Shown here: positions 29,823 through 41,742 of the stretch, piece after piece | Position numbering within the stretch: position 1 is the first letter of the stretch | How the letters are laid out: each line of letters opens with the position of its first letter | Assembly (NCBI GenBank): GCA_016278505.1 | Contig: JADQBQ010000001.1 | Location: 124,001 to 188,000, forward strand | DNA from: Clostridiales bacterium | GTDB taxonomy: Bacteria > Bacillota > Desulfotomaculia > Desulfotomaculales > VENG01 | Length of the DNA: 64,000 nt | Direction: 5' to 3' | Notes under the pieces: generated by a model | The model's database searches: none | Seen by the model: only the letters and a program-made list of their open reading frames with translations | What the model was told of the DNA's origin: nothing | Program-made: the position numbers and the translations under genes

Positions 29823-30131
29823 CGTGGCCGGAGCTTAGTACTGTGTTGGAAATCCAAGAGAGACTTATTAAAGCCACAGGTGGCAACTATGGCCTCAGAG
29901 ATAAAGGACTATTCAAAGTGCCTTATACTCACCACTAGCAACCTTTGGAGGAGAAGATCTATACCTCAATCTTTTTACCAAAATTGAGTGTTAATCCACA
30001 AAATTGCCCAAAACCATCCGTTTGTCGATGGCAATAAAAGAACAGCATTTGTGGTAGGGATAACCACTCTAGAACTTAACGGTTATAAATTCAATGCTAA
30101 AGCGGTTTGGGTTTTGAGCCTTTTTCCATAA
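29819..30131 (+). pseudogene. Doc/Fic-family toxin gene with frameshifts and stop
   Basis: Frames give VTWPELSTVLEIQERLIKATGGNYGLRDKGL, then TFGGEDLYLNLFTKI, then HKIAQNHPFVDGNKRTAFVVGITTLELNGYKFNAKA (HPFxxGNKRT motif). Confidence 0.8.
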
Positions 30132-30141
30132 ACTACAAAAC

Positions 30142-30168
30142 CCCGCCATCCCTTACGGGACGCGGGGC
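30142..30168. terminator. Hairpin near tRNA-Thr 3' end
   Basis: CCCCGCCATCCCTTACGGGACGCGGGG. Confidence 0.55.
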
Positions 30169-30173
30169 TAAGC

Positions 30174-30248
30174 TGGAGCCGGCGAGGGGACTTGAACCCC
30201 TGGCCTACGCATTACGAGTGCGTTGCTCTACCACTGAGCTACGCCGGC
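30174..30248 (-). tRNA. tRNA-Thr (CGT)
   Basis: Minus-strand GCCGGCGTAGCTCAGTGGTAGAGC...ACTCGTAATGC...GGTTCAAGTCCCCTCGCCGGCTCCA. Confidence 0.95.
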
Positions 30249-30304
30249 TTATATTTGTCTGACGAGAATATATTTTATCATGTTTTTAGCCGTACAGCAA
30301 CACC

Positions 30305-30862
30305 TTACCGGACCAACACCTTGCCCTCAGCATCAATTGCAATCCCTTCTAAATTAAGAAGCATACGCTTCCATCCAATTCCACTGCCAAAACCACCTAG
30401 AAAACCGTCTCTTTTAATCACTCTATGACAGGGAACCAAAAAAAGTGTCCGGTTGGTGCTCATTGCACTTCCCACGGCACGATAAGCCTTGGGATTGCCG
30501 GCCAGGGCTGCTACTTCCCCGTAAGACATTACTTCGCCATAGGGAATATCACGCACTACCTGCAGCACACGAGTCCGGAACGGTGAAATAGAAGAATAAT
30601 CAACAGGAAAGCTTCCAAAATCAGGGCAGTTACCGCTAAAGTAGTCCCTTAACGCAACCCCCAAACCGTAGGCCGGCTCCCCCGGATGTGGTGGCAGCAT
30701 TAGTGCCCCTATGCTCTCACCACGGGTATATCTTTCCAGCTCTACAAGCGCCTCCGGCGGGTTATTACAGGGTAAAGTTAGTCCGTTTATGCCTTTGTCC
30801 GTCCAGAAAAAGGCTACGTACCCGTCCTGTGTTTCTTCTACGTAAACTTTTTTTGCACACAT
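30305..30862 (-). CDS. ogt: Methylated-DNA-[protein]-cysteine S-methyltransferase
   Basis: IPYGEVMSYGEVAALAGNPKAYRAVGSAMSTN....LVPCHRVI. Confidence 0.92.
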   Translation of the reverse strand: MCAKKVYVEETQDGYVAFFWTDKGINGLTLPCNNPPEALVELERYTRGESIGALMLPPHPGEPAYGLGVALRDYFSGNCPDFGSFPVDYSSISPFRTRVLQVVRDIPYGEVMSYGEVAALAGNPKAYRAVGSAMSTNRTLFLVPCHRVIKRDGFLGGFGSGIGWKRMLLNLEGIAIDAEGKVLVR

Positions 30863-31770
30863 GACTCTACTACTTTACCCTCCCCCCGGGAAGACCAAAT
30901 AAATATGGCCAGTCCGGCAATAATAATACTTCCTCCCAGCAGTTGTAATGCAGTGGGCACCTGGTGGAAAATTAGATAGGCCAGTACCGTGGCTCCAATG
31001 GGCTCACCTAGAATGGTGACAGAAACTACCGCGGCCTTAACATATTTAAGGGCCCAGTTAAATACGGTGTGCCCGCCAATGGTAGGCACCAGTGCCAGGG
31101 CCAAAAAGTAGATCCAGGTCCAGGCCGGGTAAGGTCCAAGCCGGTTTCCCAGCAGCAGGGCAGACAAAAATAAAACTAAACTTGCCATCCCATAAACCAC
31201 AAATATGTAAGGCAACAATGATAAATGAGTTCTTAGACCTCTGCCGATCAACACATATCCGGCCACAAAAATTGCGCCGGAAAAGGCCAGTAGATCACCG
31301 TACAAGGCCTGCCCCCCTACCTGAAAATCACTCACACCTATAATAATACTTCCCAATACGGCCAAACAGGCACCCGCGAGACCGATAGGCCGAATGCCTT
31401 CTCGATAAAAAACATAACCGCCCGTTATGACAAAGAGCGGGTGCATGGTTACCAGCACGGTGGAACTGGCAATGGAAGTGTAGTTCAAAGAAGCAATCCA
31501 TACAGCAAAATGGAGGGCCAACATAACTCCTGAGAAAGAGGCCAGTATAATATCTTTTTTACCCATTTGACGCAGTTCACCGGTACCCCGGGCAAAAGTA
31601 AACGGTGCCAGTATCAATACCGTAAAACTCAAGCGATAAAAGGCTATGATTAACGGCGGGGCTTCGGCCAACTTGGTAAAAATTGACGAAAAACCTGCTC
31701 CCGTAACGCCTAACAGTACTGCAAGGTATGGGTTTATAATTGGCTGATCTGTCTTTTGCTTAATAGACAA
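30838..31770 (-). CDS. EamA/DMT family transporter
   Basis: 310 aa with 10 TM-like segments and two EamA-like repeats. Confidence 0.88.
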   Translation of the reverse strand: MSIKQKTDQPIINPYLAVLLGVTGAGFSSIFTKLAEAPPLIIAFYRLSFTVLILAPFTFARGTGELRQMGKKDIILASFSGVMLALHFAVWIASLNYTSIASSTVLVTMHPLFVITGGYVFYREGIRPIGLAGACLAVLGSIIIGVSDFQVGGQALYGDLLAFSGAIFVAGYVLIGRGLRTHLSLLPYIFVVYGMASLVLFLSALLLGNRLGPYPAWTWIYFLALALVPTIGGHTVFNWALKYVKAAVVSVTILGEPIGATVLAYLIFHQVPTALQLLGGSIIIAGLAIFIWSSRGEGKVVESCVQKKFT

Positions 31771-31820
31771 TGACGGCCTCCTCTCATTGCGCAGGAGGCG
31801 TTAAAAGTGCAGCCTTCCAA

Positions 31821-32795
31821 TTACGCTTTAAACAAGTCCGTGGACAGATAGCGCTCTCCGGTATCCGGCAGCAGTACCACCACAAGCCTATCCCTGTTTT
31901 CCTCCCTACCCGCAATTTCTAACGCTGCATGCAGGGCTGCTCCGGAAGATATTCCCACCAAAAGACCTTCTTCCCTGGCCAGACGGCGGGCAGTATCTAT
32001 TGCGGACTGTTCTGATACCTTTACGATTTCATCCAATAATTCCGCAGCAAGTACTTTCGGAACAAATCCCGCACCTATCCCCTGCAGTCCATGCGGACCA
32101 GGTTGCTCTCCGGATAAAACTGCGGATGTCTCCGGCTCCACAGCGACAACTTTTACGGAGTGTTTCTTTTCCTTAAGAAAACTTCCTACCCCCGTAACTG
32201 TCCCGCCGGTACCCACTCCGGCTACGAAAATATCTACCCTGCCGCCGGTGTCTTCCCAAATCTCCCTAGCTGTGGTCTTCCTGTGTATCTGCGGGTTCGC
32301 CTCATTTTCAAACTGGCCTGCAAGGAAAGCGTTGGGAATTTCGGAAGCTAATTCTTTCGCCTTTTCAATGGCACCCGGGATGCCTTTATTTCCAGGTGTC
32401 AACACCACTTCAGCACCGTAGGCCTTTAAAAGGTTGCGGCGTTCCTCGCTCATGGTCTCGGGCATAGTCAAAATAAGGCGGTACCCGCGTACCGCACAAA
32501 CCACCGCCAGACCTATACCTGTATTGCCGCTGGTGGGTTCAATAACTACACTCCGGGAAGTTAAAATTCCCTTCTCTTCCGCATCCTTGATCATTGCATA
32601 GCCAACCCGGTCTTTTACACTCCCACCGGGATTAAAGTATTCTAACTTGGCAGCAACTAATCCCGGCAAACCCTCGGATATACGTTTTAATTTTAATAAA
32701 GGAGTAGAACCCATTAAGTCAGTCAGGTTGTCATACACGCTAACAGCCTCCTTAATACTTCTTAATTTACCACTACCAGGTAAGGGTGTCAACAT
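31821..32795 (-). CDS. cysK: Cysteine synthase A
   Basis: [37 protein letters not shown]. Confidence 0.92.
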   Translation of the reverse strand: MLTPLPGSGKLRSIKEAVSVYDNLTDLMGSTPLLKLKRISEGLPGLVAAKLEYFNPGGSVKDRVGYAMIKDAEEKGILTSRSVVIEPTSGNTGIGLAVVCAVRGYRLILTMPETMSEERRNLLKAYGAEVVLTPGNKGIPGAIEKAKELASEIPNAFLAGQFENEANPQIHRKTTAREIWEDTGGRVDIFVAGVGTGGTVTGVGSFLKEKKHSVKVVAVEPETSAVLSGEQPGPHGLQGIGAGFVPKVLAAELLDEIVKVSEQSAIDTARRLAREEGLLVGISSGAALHAALEIAGREENRDRLVVVLLPDTGERYLSTDLFKA

Positions 32796-32861
32796 ACGCT
32801 ATTGAATGGTCATAAGGTGTAATATTATGAAGTTTACCACAAAATAACCGGGGATTAACAA

Positions 32862-32896
32862 AAGAGAGAACTCTGGTTAGAGTTCTCTCTTTTAAA
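32862..32896. terminator. Terminator between groEL and cysK
   Basis: AAAAGAGAGAACTCTGGTTAGAGTTCTCTCTTTT. Confidence 0.8.
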
Positions 32897-32922
32897 TATA
32901 GAAGCTTTTATTTATATCTTTA

Positions 32923-34593
<1,671 letters not shown>

Positions 34594-34600
34594 TTACTTT

Positions 34601-34885
34601 TTACTCGACTACACCAAGTACGTCCATTTCGCGAAGAATTAAATACTCTTCCTCGTTGATTTTAATTTCGTTACCTGCATACTTAGAAAATAAAATCTTT
34701 TCACCAACTTTAACATCCATGGGTACGCGCTGACCACTGTCTAGGACACGGCCGGAGCCTACTGCCACTACTTCACCCTCCTGCGGTTTTTCTTTAGCAG
34801 TATCCGGCAAAACAATACCGCTCTTAGTTTTTTCTTCAGTGGGTGTGGGCTTAACCACTAACCGATCGCCCAAAGGTCTAATCAT
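34601..34885 (-). CDS. groES: Co-chaperonin GroES
   Basis: [12 protein letters not shown]...GKEKP-like...[20 protein letters not shown]. Confidence 0.99.
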   Translation of the reverse strand: MIRPLGDRLVVKPTPTEEKTKSGIVLPDTAKEKPQEGEVVAVGSGRVLDSGQRVPMDVKVGEKILFSKYAGNEIKINEEEYLILREMDVLGVVE

Positions 34886-34929
34886 CTAAACCCCTCCTTT
34901 TATTAATTTAAATTGTTGTTGTTTTATTG

Positions 34930-34956
34930 TTAGCACTCACTGAGGGCGAGTGCTAA
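34930..34956. promoter_or_regulatory. CIRCE operator (HrcA site)
   Basis: TTAGCACTC-ACTGAGGGC-GAGTGCTAA: perfect 9-9-9 inverted repeat upstream of groES. Confidence 0.97.
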
Positions 34957-35171
34957 TACCCAAGTAATATAATATAGAACGAGTTAATCAAAAGCAAACG
35001 ACTTGTATAAACAATATTTCCTGAAATGGCTTAATTGTTCAAATTAAGTCCGTTTTACTTTCAATTTCTCCTTCTATATCTTTATTGTTCCATGTCACAT
35101 ATTTCAATTAAGATTACTAGTAATATTTTCCCACTGCTTTATCCTTTTTATACTACCTTTCCCAGTTTTTT

Positions 35172-35687
35172 TTAACGAGCACATTCACCTCCTCGCCCGG
35201 TGAGTATTTCCAGACCATGGGGCAGCGCATGCATAATTGCCTCCAAACATTCCTTTACCGCTTTAGGACTGCCGGGAAGGTTAATAATTAATGTGCGGTG
35301 GCGTATACCTGCTACCGCCCGGCTTAACATAGCCCGGGAAGTTTTTTGCAGACTTTCCATCCGCATCACCTCGGCAATACCGGGAACTACCCGCTCTATG
35401 ACTCCCAATGTGGCCTCCGGGGTGTTATCTCGAGGGCCCAGACCTGTTCCACCGGTGGTCAACACTAAATCAAGGCTCTCCTGGTCACAAAAACTAATCA
35501 GCGTTTCCTGGATGGTGTCCAAGTCATCCGGGATAATTCGGTAGGATGTCACTTTCCACCCCTGACTCCCAATCACTTCCCTTATAGCACCGGCGCTTTT
35601 GTCCTCCCGTTCTCCCCGAGATCCCTTGTCACTCATGGTAATAATACCCACTCTATACAATTCTATACACCTCCTTGGTTTGCCCAT
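35172..35687 (-). CDS. MogA/MoaB-family molybdenum cofactor protein
   Basis: VGIITMSDKGSRGEREDKSAGAI...LTTGGTGLGPRDNTPEAT...LPGSPKAV. Confidence 0.9.
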   Translation of the reverse strand: MGKPRRCIELYRVGIITMSDKGSRGEREDKSAGAIREVIGSQGWKVTSYRIIPDDLDTIQETLISFCDQESLDLVLTTGGTGLGPRDNTPEATLGVIERVVPGIAEVMRMESLQKTSRAMLSRAVAGIRHRTLIINLPGSPKAVKECLEAIMHALPHGLEILTGRGGECAR

Positions 35688-35757
35688 TATAAAATCAATG
35701 GTACAATAATAATCAGTGCTACAATAAACAAAAATATGTTGAGTTAAGTGAGGATCT

Positions 35758-36540
35758 ATGAAACAAGTAGAAAAAATTAACCTGATAAAAATGGATGATT
35801 CCCAACATTATGGCACAGAAGATATTGTTATCAAGGAAGCAGCTTACACGCTTTTTGTTAATAATGAAGAAGTGGTAACGCAGCTTTGTTCTCCATCTAA
35901 TATAGAAGAACTGGCCACGGGATTCCTCTGTGCCGAAGGATTCCTTTCGCAACGGGAAGACCTGTTGGGCCTGACTGTAAACCACCAGGACGGGCTGATC
36001 TGGGCAGAAACCTCATCTCCACGCCCAACGGGATTTTTACAACGTTCCATCACGTCCTGCTGCGGGCGGGGGAGAGCTTCTTTTTACTTCCGTAATGATA
36101 CCGATAATATAGGTCCGGTGCAAGGAGAAATTAAAGTTTCGGCTGAACAGCTTTGGTCTCTGGGTCATAAAATGGAAGCAAGCGGTGAGCTTTTTCGAGC
36201 CACCGGAGGTACGCATGGCGCTGCATTGTGCCTGCCGGGCAATATTATCTGCTTTTTTGAGGATGTAGGCAGACATAATGCCGTGGATAAGATATTTGGG
36301 TACTGTCTATTAAACGATATAGCCAGGCATGATAAACTACTGGTGTTCACCGGCCGGGTATCGTCAGAAATTCTGCTCAAGGTAGCCCGCATGGACATAC
36401 CCCTTCTTGCTTCCCGCTCGGCGCCGACGGATCTCGCGCTACAATTGGCGGGGGAGCTTGGGGTCACTGTGGTGGGGTTTATGCGGAGTAACCGGTTGAA
36501 TTTGTATACGTTTCCGGAACGGATTGTTGGAGTAGAGTAG
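35758..36540 (+). CDS. fdhD: Formate dehydrogenase accessory sulfurtransferase FdhD
   Basis: ELATGFLCAEGF, TSCCGRG, ATGGTHGAALC, FEDVGRHNAVDKI. Confidence 0.95.
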   Translation: MKQVEKINLIKMDDSQHYGTEDIVIKEAAYTLFVNNEEVVTQLCSPSNIEELATGFLCAEGFLSQREDLLGLTVNHQDGLIWAETSSPRPTGFLQRSITSCCGRGRASFYFRNDTDNIGPVQGEIKVSAEQLWSLGHKMEASGELFRATGGTHGAALCLPGNIICFFEDVGRHNAVDKIFGYCLLNDIARHDKLLVFTGRVSSEILLKVARMDIPLLASRSAPTDLALQLAGELGVTVVGFMRSNRLNLYTFPERIVGVE

Positions 36541-36869
36541 GATTTTAAGAATGGGCAATTCTTTGACAGGGCCCCAGGCATTCCTGAGACTGCTGAAAAA
36601 GTCCAGATTTATGTCATTCTGAATGAAACGAAGTGAGTGAGAAATCTTGAGAATTGCTTGAGTACTTAGATTCCCCTAACGCCTCCTACCCATTCCAACA
36701 TCCAATTGTCCCCCAAGCTTTTACTATCAAACTAAACAGCTATCTAACTTTTATTTTTTTTCGAATCAAAGAAGGTATTCCAGTAAAGAGATAGAATTAT
36801 CTGATGTTTCAATTAATTACACTTGTGAAATTTGTAGCATAAAAAAAATTAAGTATTAGCGTATTTACA

Positions 36870-37472
36870 TTGCGGGTAAAGGAGTGTGTTATGCAGACAA
36901 TTAATGTTACCGACGTTATCAGGAAAAACAGCACTTTTATCTCCATGATTAATAGGGATAGCTGCCAGGACGTAAAAAAGTGCTATCAGTGTGGAAAGTG
37001 TTCGGCAGGATGTCCGCTTGCACCGTTTATGGATGTTTTACCTAACCAGGTAATTAGAAAGGTACAGCTGGGCATGAGGAATGAAGTTCTTAATTGTGAA
37101 TCTATCTGGTTATGTGCCTATTGCTCAACCTGTTCAGTTCGCTGTCCACGTAACATTGAGCTGGCTGAAGTAATGGATTCTTTGCGTATACTGGCTCAAA
37201 GAGAAAATATACGCCCCAAAGGCAGGGCAAAAAAAGTTTCAATATTTAACAAAGGCTTTTTAAGGTCACTGAAAAAGTACGGGCGCTTACACGAATTCAC
37301 CACTATGCTCGGCTTTAATATTAAGAGCGGAAAGCCCTTTAACAATGCGGAAACCGGACTTTTTATGCTTACTAATGGAAAGCTAAAGCTGTCAGTATCA
37401 TCACCCCGGGGAATGGATGAAATTAACCGTATTTTTGAAAAGACCGAGGAACTGGAGGAAAAAAGGCCATGA
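36870..37472 (+). CDS. hdrC: Heterodisulfide reductase subunit C-like
   Basis: CYQCGKCSAGCPLAPFMDVLPNQVIRKVQLG...LCAYCSTCSVRCPRNI. Confidence 0.9.
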   Translation: MRVKECVMQTINVTDVIRKNSTFISMINRDSCQDVKKCYQCGKCSAGCPLAPFMDVLPNQVIRKVQLGMRNEVLNCESIWLCAYCSTCSVRCPRNIELAEVMDSLRILAQRENIRPKGRAKKVSIFNKGFLRSLKKYGRLHEFTTMLGFNIKSGKPFNNAETGLFMLTNGKLKLSVSSPRGMDEINRIFEKTEELEEKRP

Positions 37473-38347
37473 AATATTCATATTACCCGGGATGCTGCCA
37501 CCATACCAGTGCCAAGGAGTACGATATATCATCCAGGGTGGTATGTGATACCTTGGGCATCCAGTTAAGTGACGTACCGGATTGGAGTTGCTGCGGCTCA
37601 ACCGCAGCTCACAGCACCAGTCACTTGTTAGCCACGTCTTTGGCGGCCAGAAACCTGTCCCTGGCAGAAAAGGAGGGTGAGGACGTTGTAGCCTCCTGTG
37701 CCGCCTGCTACCAGCGTCTGGCCATGGCCGACCACCATCTAAAAACAAATAAAGACCTTCTACAAGAGGTCAACCAAATACTTGACCGGCCTTACGGGAG
37801 CAGCATAAAGGTACGGTCCATGCTGGACGTCATTTACAGCGCCAAGTCCACTTTGGCGGCCGGCGTAAAAAAACCGCTGCACGGTTTAAAGGTGGCTGCT
37901 TATTACGGCTGTCTTTTGGTCAGACCCCTTTCCGTTAGGGTAGATGACGCGGAATACCCGCAGACAATGGATGAGCTCATGGAAACGGCCGGGGCCCAGG
38001 CTGTGGAATGGGGATTTAAAACCGAGTGCTGTGGGGCTTCTTTGGCTATTTCTAACGAGGATATAGTATTAGAACTGGTTTTTAAAATACTGGAGGCGGC
38101 CCGGGACGCCGGTGCCAATTGTATCGTCACTGCCTGCCCCCTATGTCACTTTAACCTCGATGTACGGCAGGAAAAACTGAATAAATCCAGGGGTCAGAGT
38201 TTTAACTTGCCCGTGTTTTACTTTACTCAGTTAATTGGACTGAGTTTGGGAATTGACCAGCGGGACCTCAGCCTGGGTACACACTTTCTAGATCCCTCCA
38301 GGCTGATCAAAACATTCGATAGTTTTAACGGGGGCGATAGGGTATGA
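37469..38347 (+). CDS. hdrB: Heterodisulfide reductase subunit B-like
   Basis: YYPGCCHHTSAKEYD, DWSCCGSTAAHS, SCAACYQRL, ECCGASLAI, TACPLCHFNLD (CCG domains); 4-nt overlap with hdrC. Confidence 0.92.
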   Translation: MKYSYYPGCCHHTSAKEYDISSRVVCDTLGIQLSDVPDWSCCGSTAAHSTSHLLATSLAARNLSLAEKEGEDVVASCAACYQRLAMADHHLKTNKDLLQEVNQILDRPYGSSIKVRSMLDVIYSAKSTLAAGVKKPLHGLKVAAYYGCLLVRPLSVRVDDAEYPQTMDELMETAGAQAVEWGFKTECCGASLAISNEDIVLELVFKILEAARDAGANCIVTACPLCHFNLDVRQEKLNKSRGQSFNLPVFYFTQLIGLSLGIDQRDLSLGTHFLDPSRLIKTFDSFNGGDRV

Positions 38348-40326
38348 AAAGAATAGGAGTTTTCATCTGCTGGTGCGGCTCGAATATAGGCGGTGTGGTC
38401 GATGTACCCGGGGTTGCCGCTGAAATAGCAGGGATATCCGGGGTTTTATGCAGCACTGATTATAAATATATGTGCTCGGAGCCCGGCCAGGATAAGATTA
38501 TTAAGGCTATTAAGGATGACCATCTGGACCGCATTGTGGTGGCATCATGCTCACCGCGCTTACACGAAACCACTTTCCGCAAAGTATTGGAACGGGCGGG
38601 ACTAAACCCGTACATGCTGGAAATGGCCAACATCCGGGAGCATTGTTCTTGGGTACATGCAAGCGACAAGGAAGCAGCCACCCAGAAGGCCATTGCTCTG
38701 ATAAAAAGGGCCGTGGCCAAGGTATCACAACTAGAGCCCCTGTTTGCCTCCCATATACCTGTAACCAAAAGGACACTGGTGGTAGGAGGGGGCATTGCAG
38801 GTATGCAGGCCGCCCTTGATATTGCAGATGCAGGACAAGAAGTATTGCTGCTGGAAAGAGAGCCTACCATAGGCGGGAAAATGGCCATGCTGGATAAAAC
38901 CTTTCCCACCCTGGACTGCTCGGCCTGAATAAGCACGCCTAAAATGGTTGCTGCGGCGCAGCATCCTCAAATTAAACTGCTAACCTATTGTGAATTGGAC
39001 GAAGTTAATGGCTATATAGGAAATTTTACGGTAAGCATCCGGCAAAAATCCCGCTATGTAGATCACGATAAATGTACCGGATGTGGTACCTGTTGGGAAA
39101 AATGTCCTTCAAAAATTACCAGCGAATACGATCAGGGCCTGGGCACCCGCAAGGCCATATACGTTAACTTTCCCCAGGCAGTGCCCAATAAGCCGGTGAT
39201 TGATGCCGCAAATTGCCGTATGCTAAACTCCGGCAAGTGTGGTATTTGCCAGAAGGTTTGCCCCACACAAGCCGTGGACTTTGAACAGGAAGACAGTATA
39301 TTTCCGGAATCGGTGGGGGCCATAGTGGTGGCCACAGGGTTTGACCTTTTGGCATGGGATAAGGTTTATGGCGAATACGGTTACGGCAAGTACCCGGATG
39401 TGATTACCGGCCTACAATTCGAGCGTATGTCCAATGCCTCAGGTCCTACCGGCGGTAAAATAGTAAGGCCTTCCGACGGAAAGGAACCCAAAAATGTGGT
39501 GTTTATAAAATGCGTAGGATCAAGGGATGAATCCAAGGGGAAAGAGTATTGTTCCAGAACCTGCTGCATGTACACGGCCAAACACGCCCACCAGGTTTTG
39601 GAAAAAATATCTGATTCCCAGGCCTTTGTTTTCTACATGGACGTTAGAACTCCCGGCAAAGCCTACGAGGAATTCTACCAGCGCTCTGTTCAGGAAGGCG
39701 CACAATATATAAGGGGGCGGGTTTCTAAGATTTACCTTAAGGGTAACCGGCTGATAGTAAAGGCTGCCGACACCCTTTTGGGCCGCCCCGTGGAAGTAGA
39801 GGCCGACATGGTGGTACTGGCAACTGCCATGATACCCAGCGAAGGTCACGCAGAACTGGCCCAAACGGTGGGCATCACTGTTGACAAAGACGGCTTTTTC
39901 CAGGAAGCCCATCCCAAGCTTAGACCGGTGGAAACCAACACCGCAGGGGTATTCCTAGCAGGAAATTGCCAGGGGCCCAAGGATATTCCCGACACAGTTG
40001 CCCAGTCCGGCAGTGCCGCCTCAAAGGTCTTAGCACTCATGTCCCAGGATGAATTATCAATGGACCCCATGATTTCCAACATTGATGAAGAATTCTGTTC
40101 CGGCTGTCTCAGCTGCCAGGCTGTATGCCCCTATCGGGCCATACAGCCTGAGACGGTAACCTACAGGCAGGGGGGGCAAACTATGGAACGCACCGTAGCC
40201 GCAGTGAACAGCGGTCTCTGTCAGGGGTGCGGTGCTTGTACCGTGGTTTGTCGTTCCGGTGCAGCAAATCTGAAGGGATTTAGTAACGAACAATTGCTTG
40301 CAGAGGTGAATGCAATATGTCGATAA
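38344..40326 (+). CDS. hdrA: Selenocysteine-containing heterodisulfide reductase subunit A (read through TGA at 38926..38928)
   Basis: ORFs 38344..38928 and 38944..40326 are in one frame; join reads [23 protein letters not shown] where homologs typically have Cys; hairpin 17 nt downstream. Confidence 0.93.
38946..38966 (+). promoter_or_regulatory. Candidate bacterial SECIS element (hdrA)
   Basis: GGTTGCTGC-GGC-GCAGCATCC hairpin inside the CDS, 17 nt after the TGA. Confidence 0.75.
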
Positions 40327-40757
40327 TCCAAGGTAAAAACAAACAGTGGCAGCCGCTTATCGTTGGTTTTTGTTGCAACTGGTGCAGCTATGCCGGGGCT
40401 GATCTGGCCGGAGTAAGTAGGATGCCGTACCCCCCCAGCATTAGGATCATAAGGGTGCCCTGTTCCGGCAGAATCAATCCCCAATTCGTAATCAGGGCTT
40501 TTCAACGCGGAGCTGACGGCGTACTGGTTTCCGGGTGACATCCCGGAAACTGCCACTATGGTAGTGGCAATTATCACGCCCGCAGGCGATTTCAGGTATT
40601 TAAAAAACTTATGGAGTTTGTGGGGATGGAGCCGGAAAGAATCAGTCTGAGTTGGATCAGCGGCTCAGAAGGAGCTAAATTTAGCCAGACCGTTACTGAA
40701 ATCACGGAAAAGATAAATTCACTGGGACCGAATAAGAAAATGAGGGATAACCAATGA
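40317..40757 (+). CDS. Selenocysteine-containing MvhD/FlxD-type iron-sulfur subunit (read through TGA at 40536..40538)
   Basis: Join reads [58 protein letters not shown]; homologs typically carry GCHPGDCHY. Reading frame ends at TGA 40755..40757 overlapping the next ATG. Confidence 0.93.
40553..40571 (+). promoter_or_regulatory. Candidate bacterial SECIS element (mvhD/flxD)
   Basis: TGCCACTA-TGG-TAGTGGCA perfect 8-bp stem, 14 nt after the TGA, GGT at apex. Confidence 0.8.
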
Positions 40758-41728
40758 ACCAGTCATTTAACAGTTTAACTGAGGAACTAAGAAGTGTGGC
40801 GCAGGAGTTGTTAAGAGAAGGGAAAGTAAATATGTTTATTGGGTTCGGACAGGGAACATTAACCGCCCGGACCACCCCGTTATTCATATCGAAACCTGAC
40901 GCGGCAGCAGCATTGACTTGGTCGCCCTTTTGCTCCAATAACCTGGCCGGCTACCTGCTTGATTACCGGGAAACCAACGAAACAATCGGTGTTTTGGTTA
41001 AAGGTTGTGACTCCCGGTCCATAATCAGACTGTTGCAGGACAACCAATTTCCCCGGTCAAGATTAGTGGTAATAGGCATCCCTTGCGCAGGTCTTCTGGA
41101 TTCGGAAAAAGTTACCCTGGAACTGGGCCCTCAGACCGAGATTGGGGATGTTACTGACGAGGATGATAATTTCCTGGTCAGTACCACCACGGGCCAACAC
41201 CGTTTTGCCAAAAAAGATTACCTGCTCCCCAAATGTTTGGAGTGTATTGATTCCAACCCGGTAATATGTGATCATTTTACCGGTAAAAAAATAAATATAG
41301 GAGAAGTAAACGAAAGATTTGTAGAAATCAAATCCCTGGAAGCATTATCCCCCCAGGAAAGAAGCCGGTATTGGGACGGGTACTTCCAGAACTGTCTGCG
41401 GTGTTACGCGTGCCGAAATGTTTGCCCGGCCTGCAACTGCCGGGAGTGCATATTCGATCAGGCCGGACCTGATTGGGTATCAAAAAGGAATAACCTCAGC
41501 GAAAATACCGCCTTTCAGATTATAAGGGCCTTGCATGTGGCCGGGCGCTGTGTGGATTGCGGGGAGTGCGACCGGGTATGCCCGGTTAATATACCCTTAC
41601 GCCATCTCAACCAGAAGGTCCTTAAAGACATTGATGAACTTTTTGATGCCCCCATGCCGGGCACGGATTTGGAGCAGCAGCCGGTACTAGGACATTATTG
41701 TGCCGATGATCCGGATGAGTTTAAATAA
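40754..41728 (+). CDS. FlxC-like 4Fe-4S protein (F420-hydrogenase/dehydrogenase beta-subunit-like)
   Basis: CLRCYACRNVCPACNCRECIFD and CVDCGECDRVCPVNIPL; operon position. Confidence 0.8.
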   Translation: MNQSFNSLTEELRSVAQELLREGKVNMFIGFGQGTLTARTTPLFISKPDAAAALTWSPFCSNNLAGYLLDYRETNETIGVLVKGCDSRSIIRLLQDNQFPRSRLVVIGIPCAGLLDSEKVTLELGPQTEIGDVTDEDDNFLVSTTTGQHRFAKKDYLLPKCLECIDSNPVICDHFTGKKINIGEVNERFVEIKSLEALSPQERSRYWDGYFQNCLRCYACRNVCPACNCRECIFDQAGPDWVSKRNNLSENTAFQIIRALHVAGRCVDCGECDRVCPVNIPLRHLNQKVLKDIDELFDAPMPGTDLEQQPVLGHYCADDPDEFK

Positions 41729-41742
41729 AAGGTGGTGTTCTC

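Noticed and set aside
36577-36660. GTCATTCTGAATGAAACGAAGTGAGTGAGAAATCTT intergenic segment as a mobile element
   Set aside because: Resembles a common short dispersed repeat; only one copy here and no TIRs or duplicated target site.
38344-38943. hdrA as a truncated gene or pseudogene followed by a separate ORF
   Set aside because: Same frame, TGA at a Cys/Sec-type site, downstream hairpin, and other selenoproteins nearby make recoding the better explanation.
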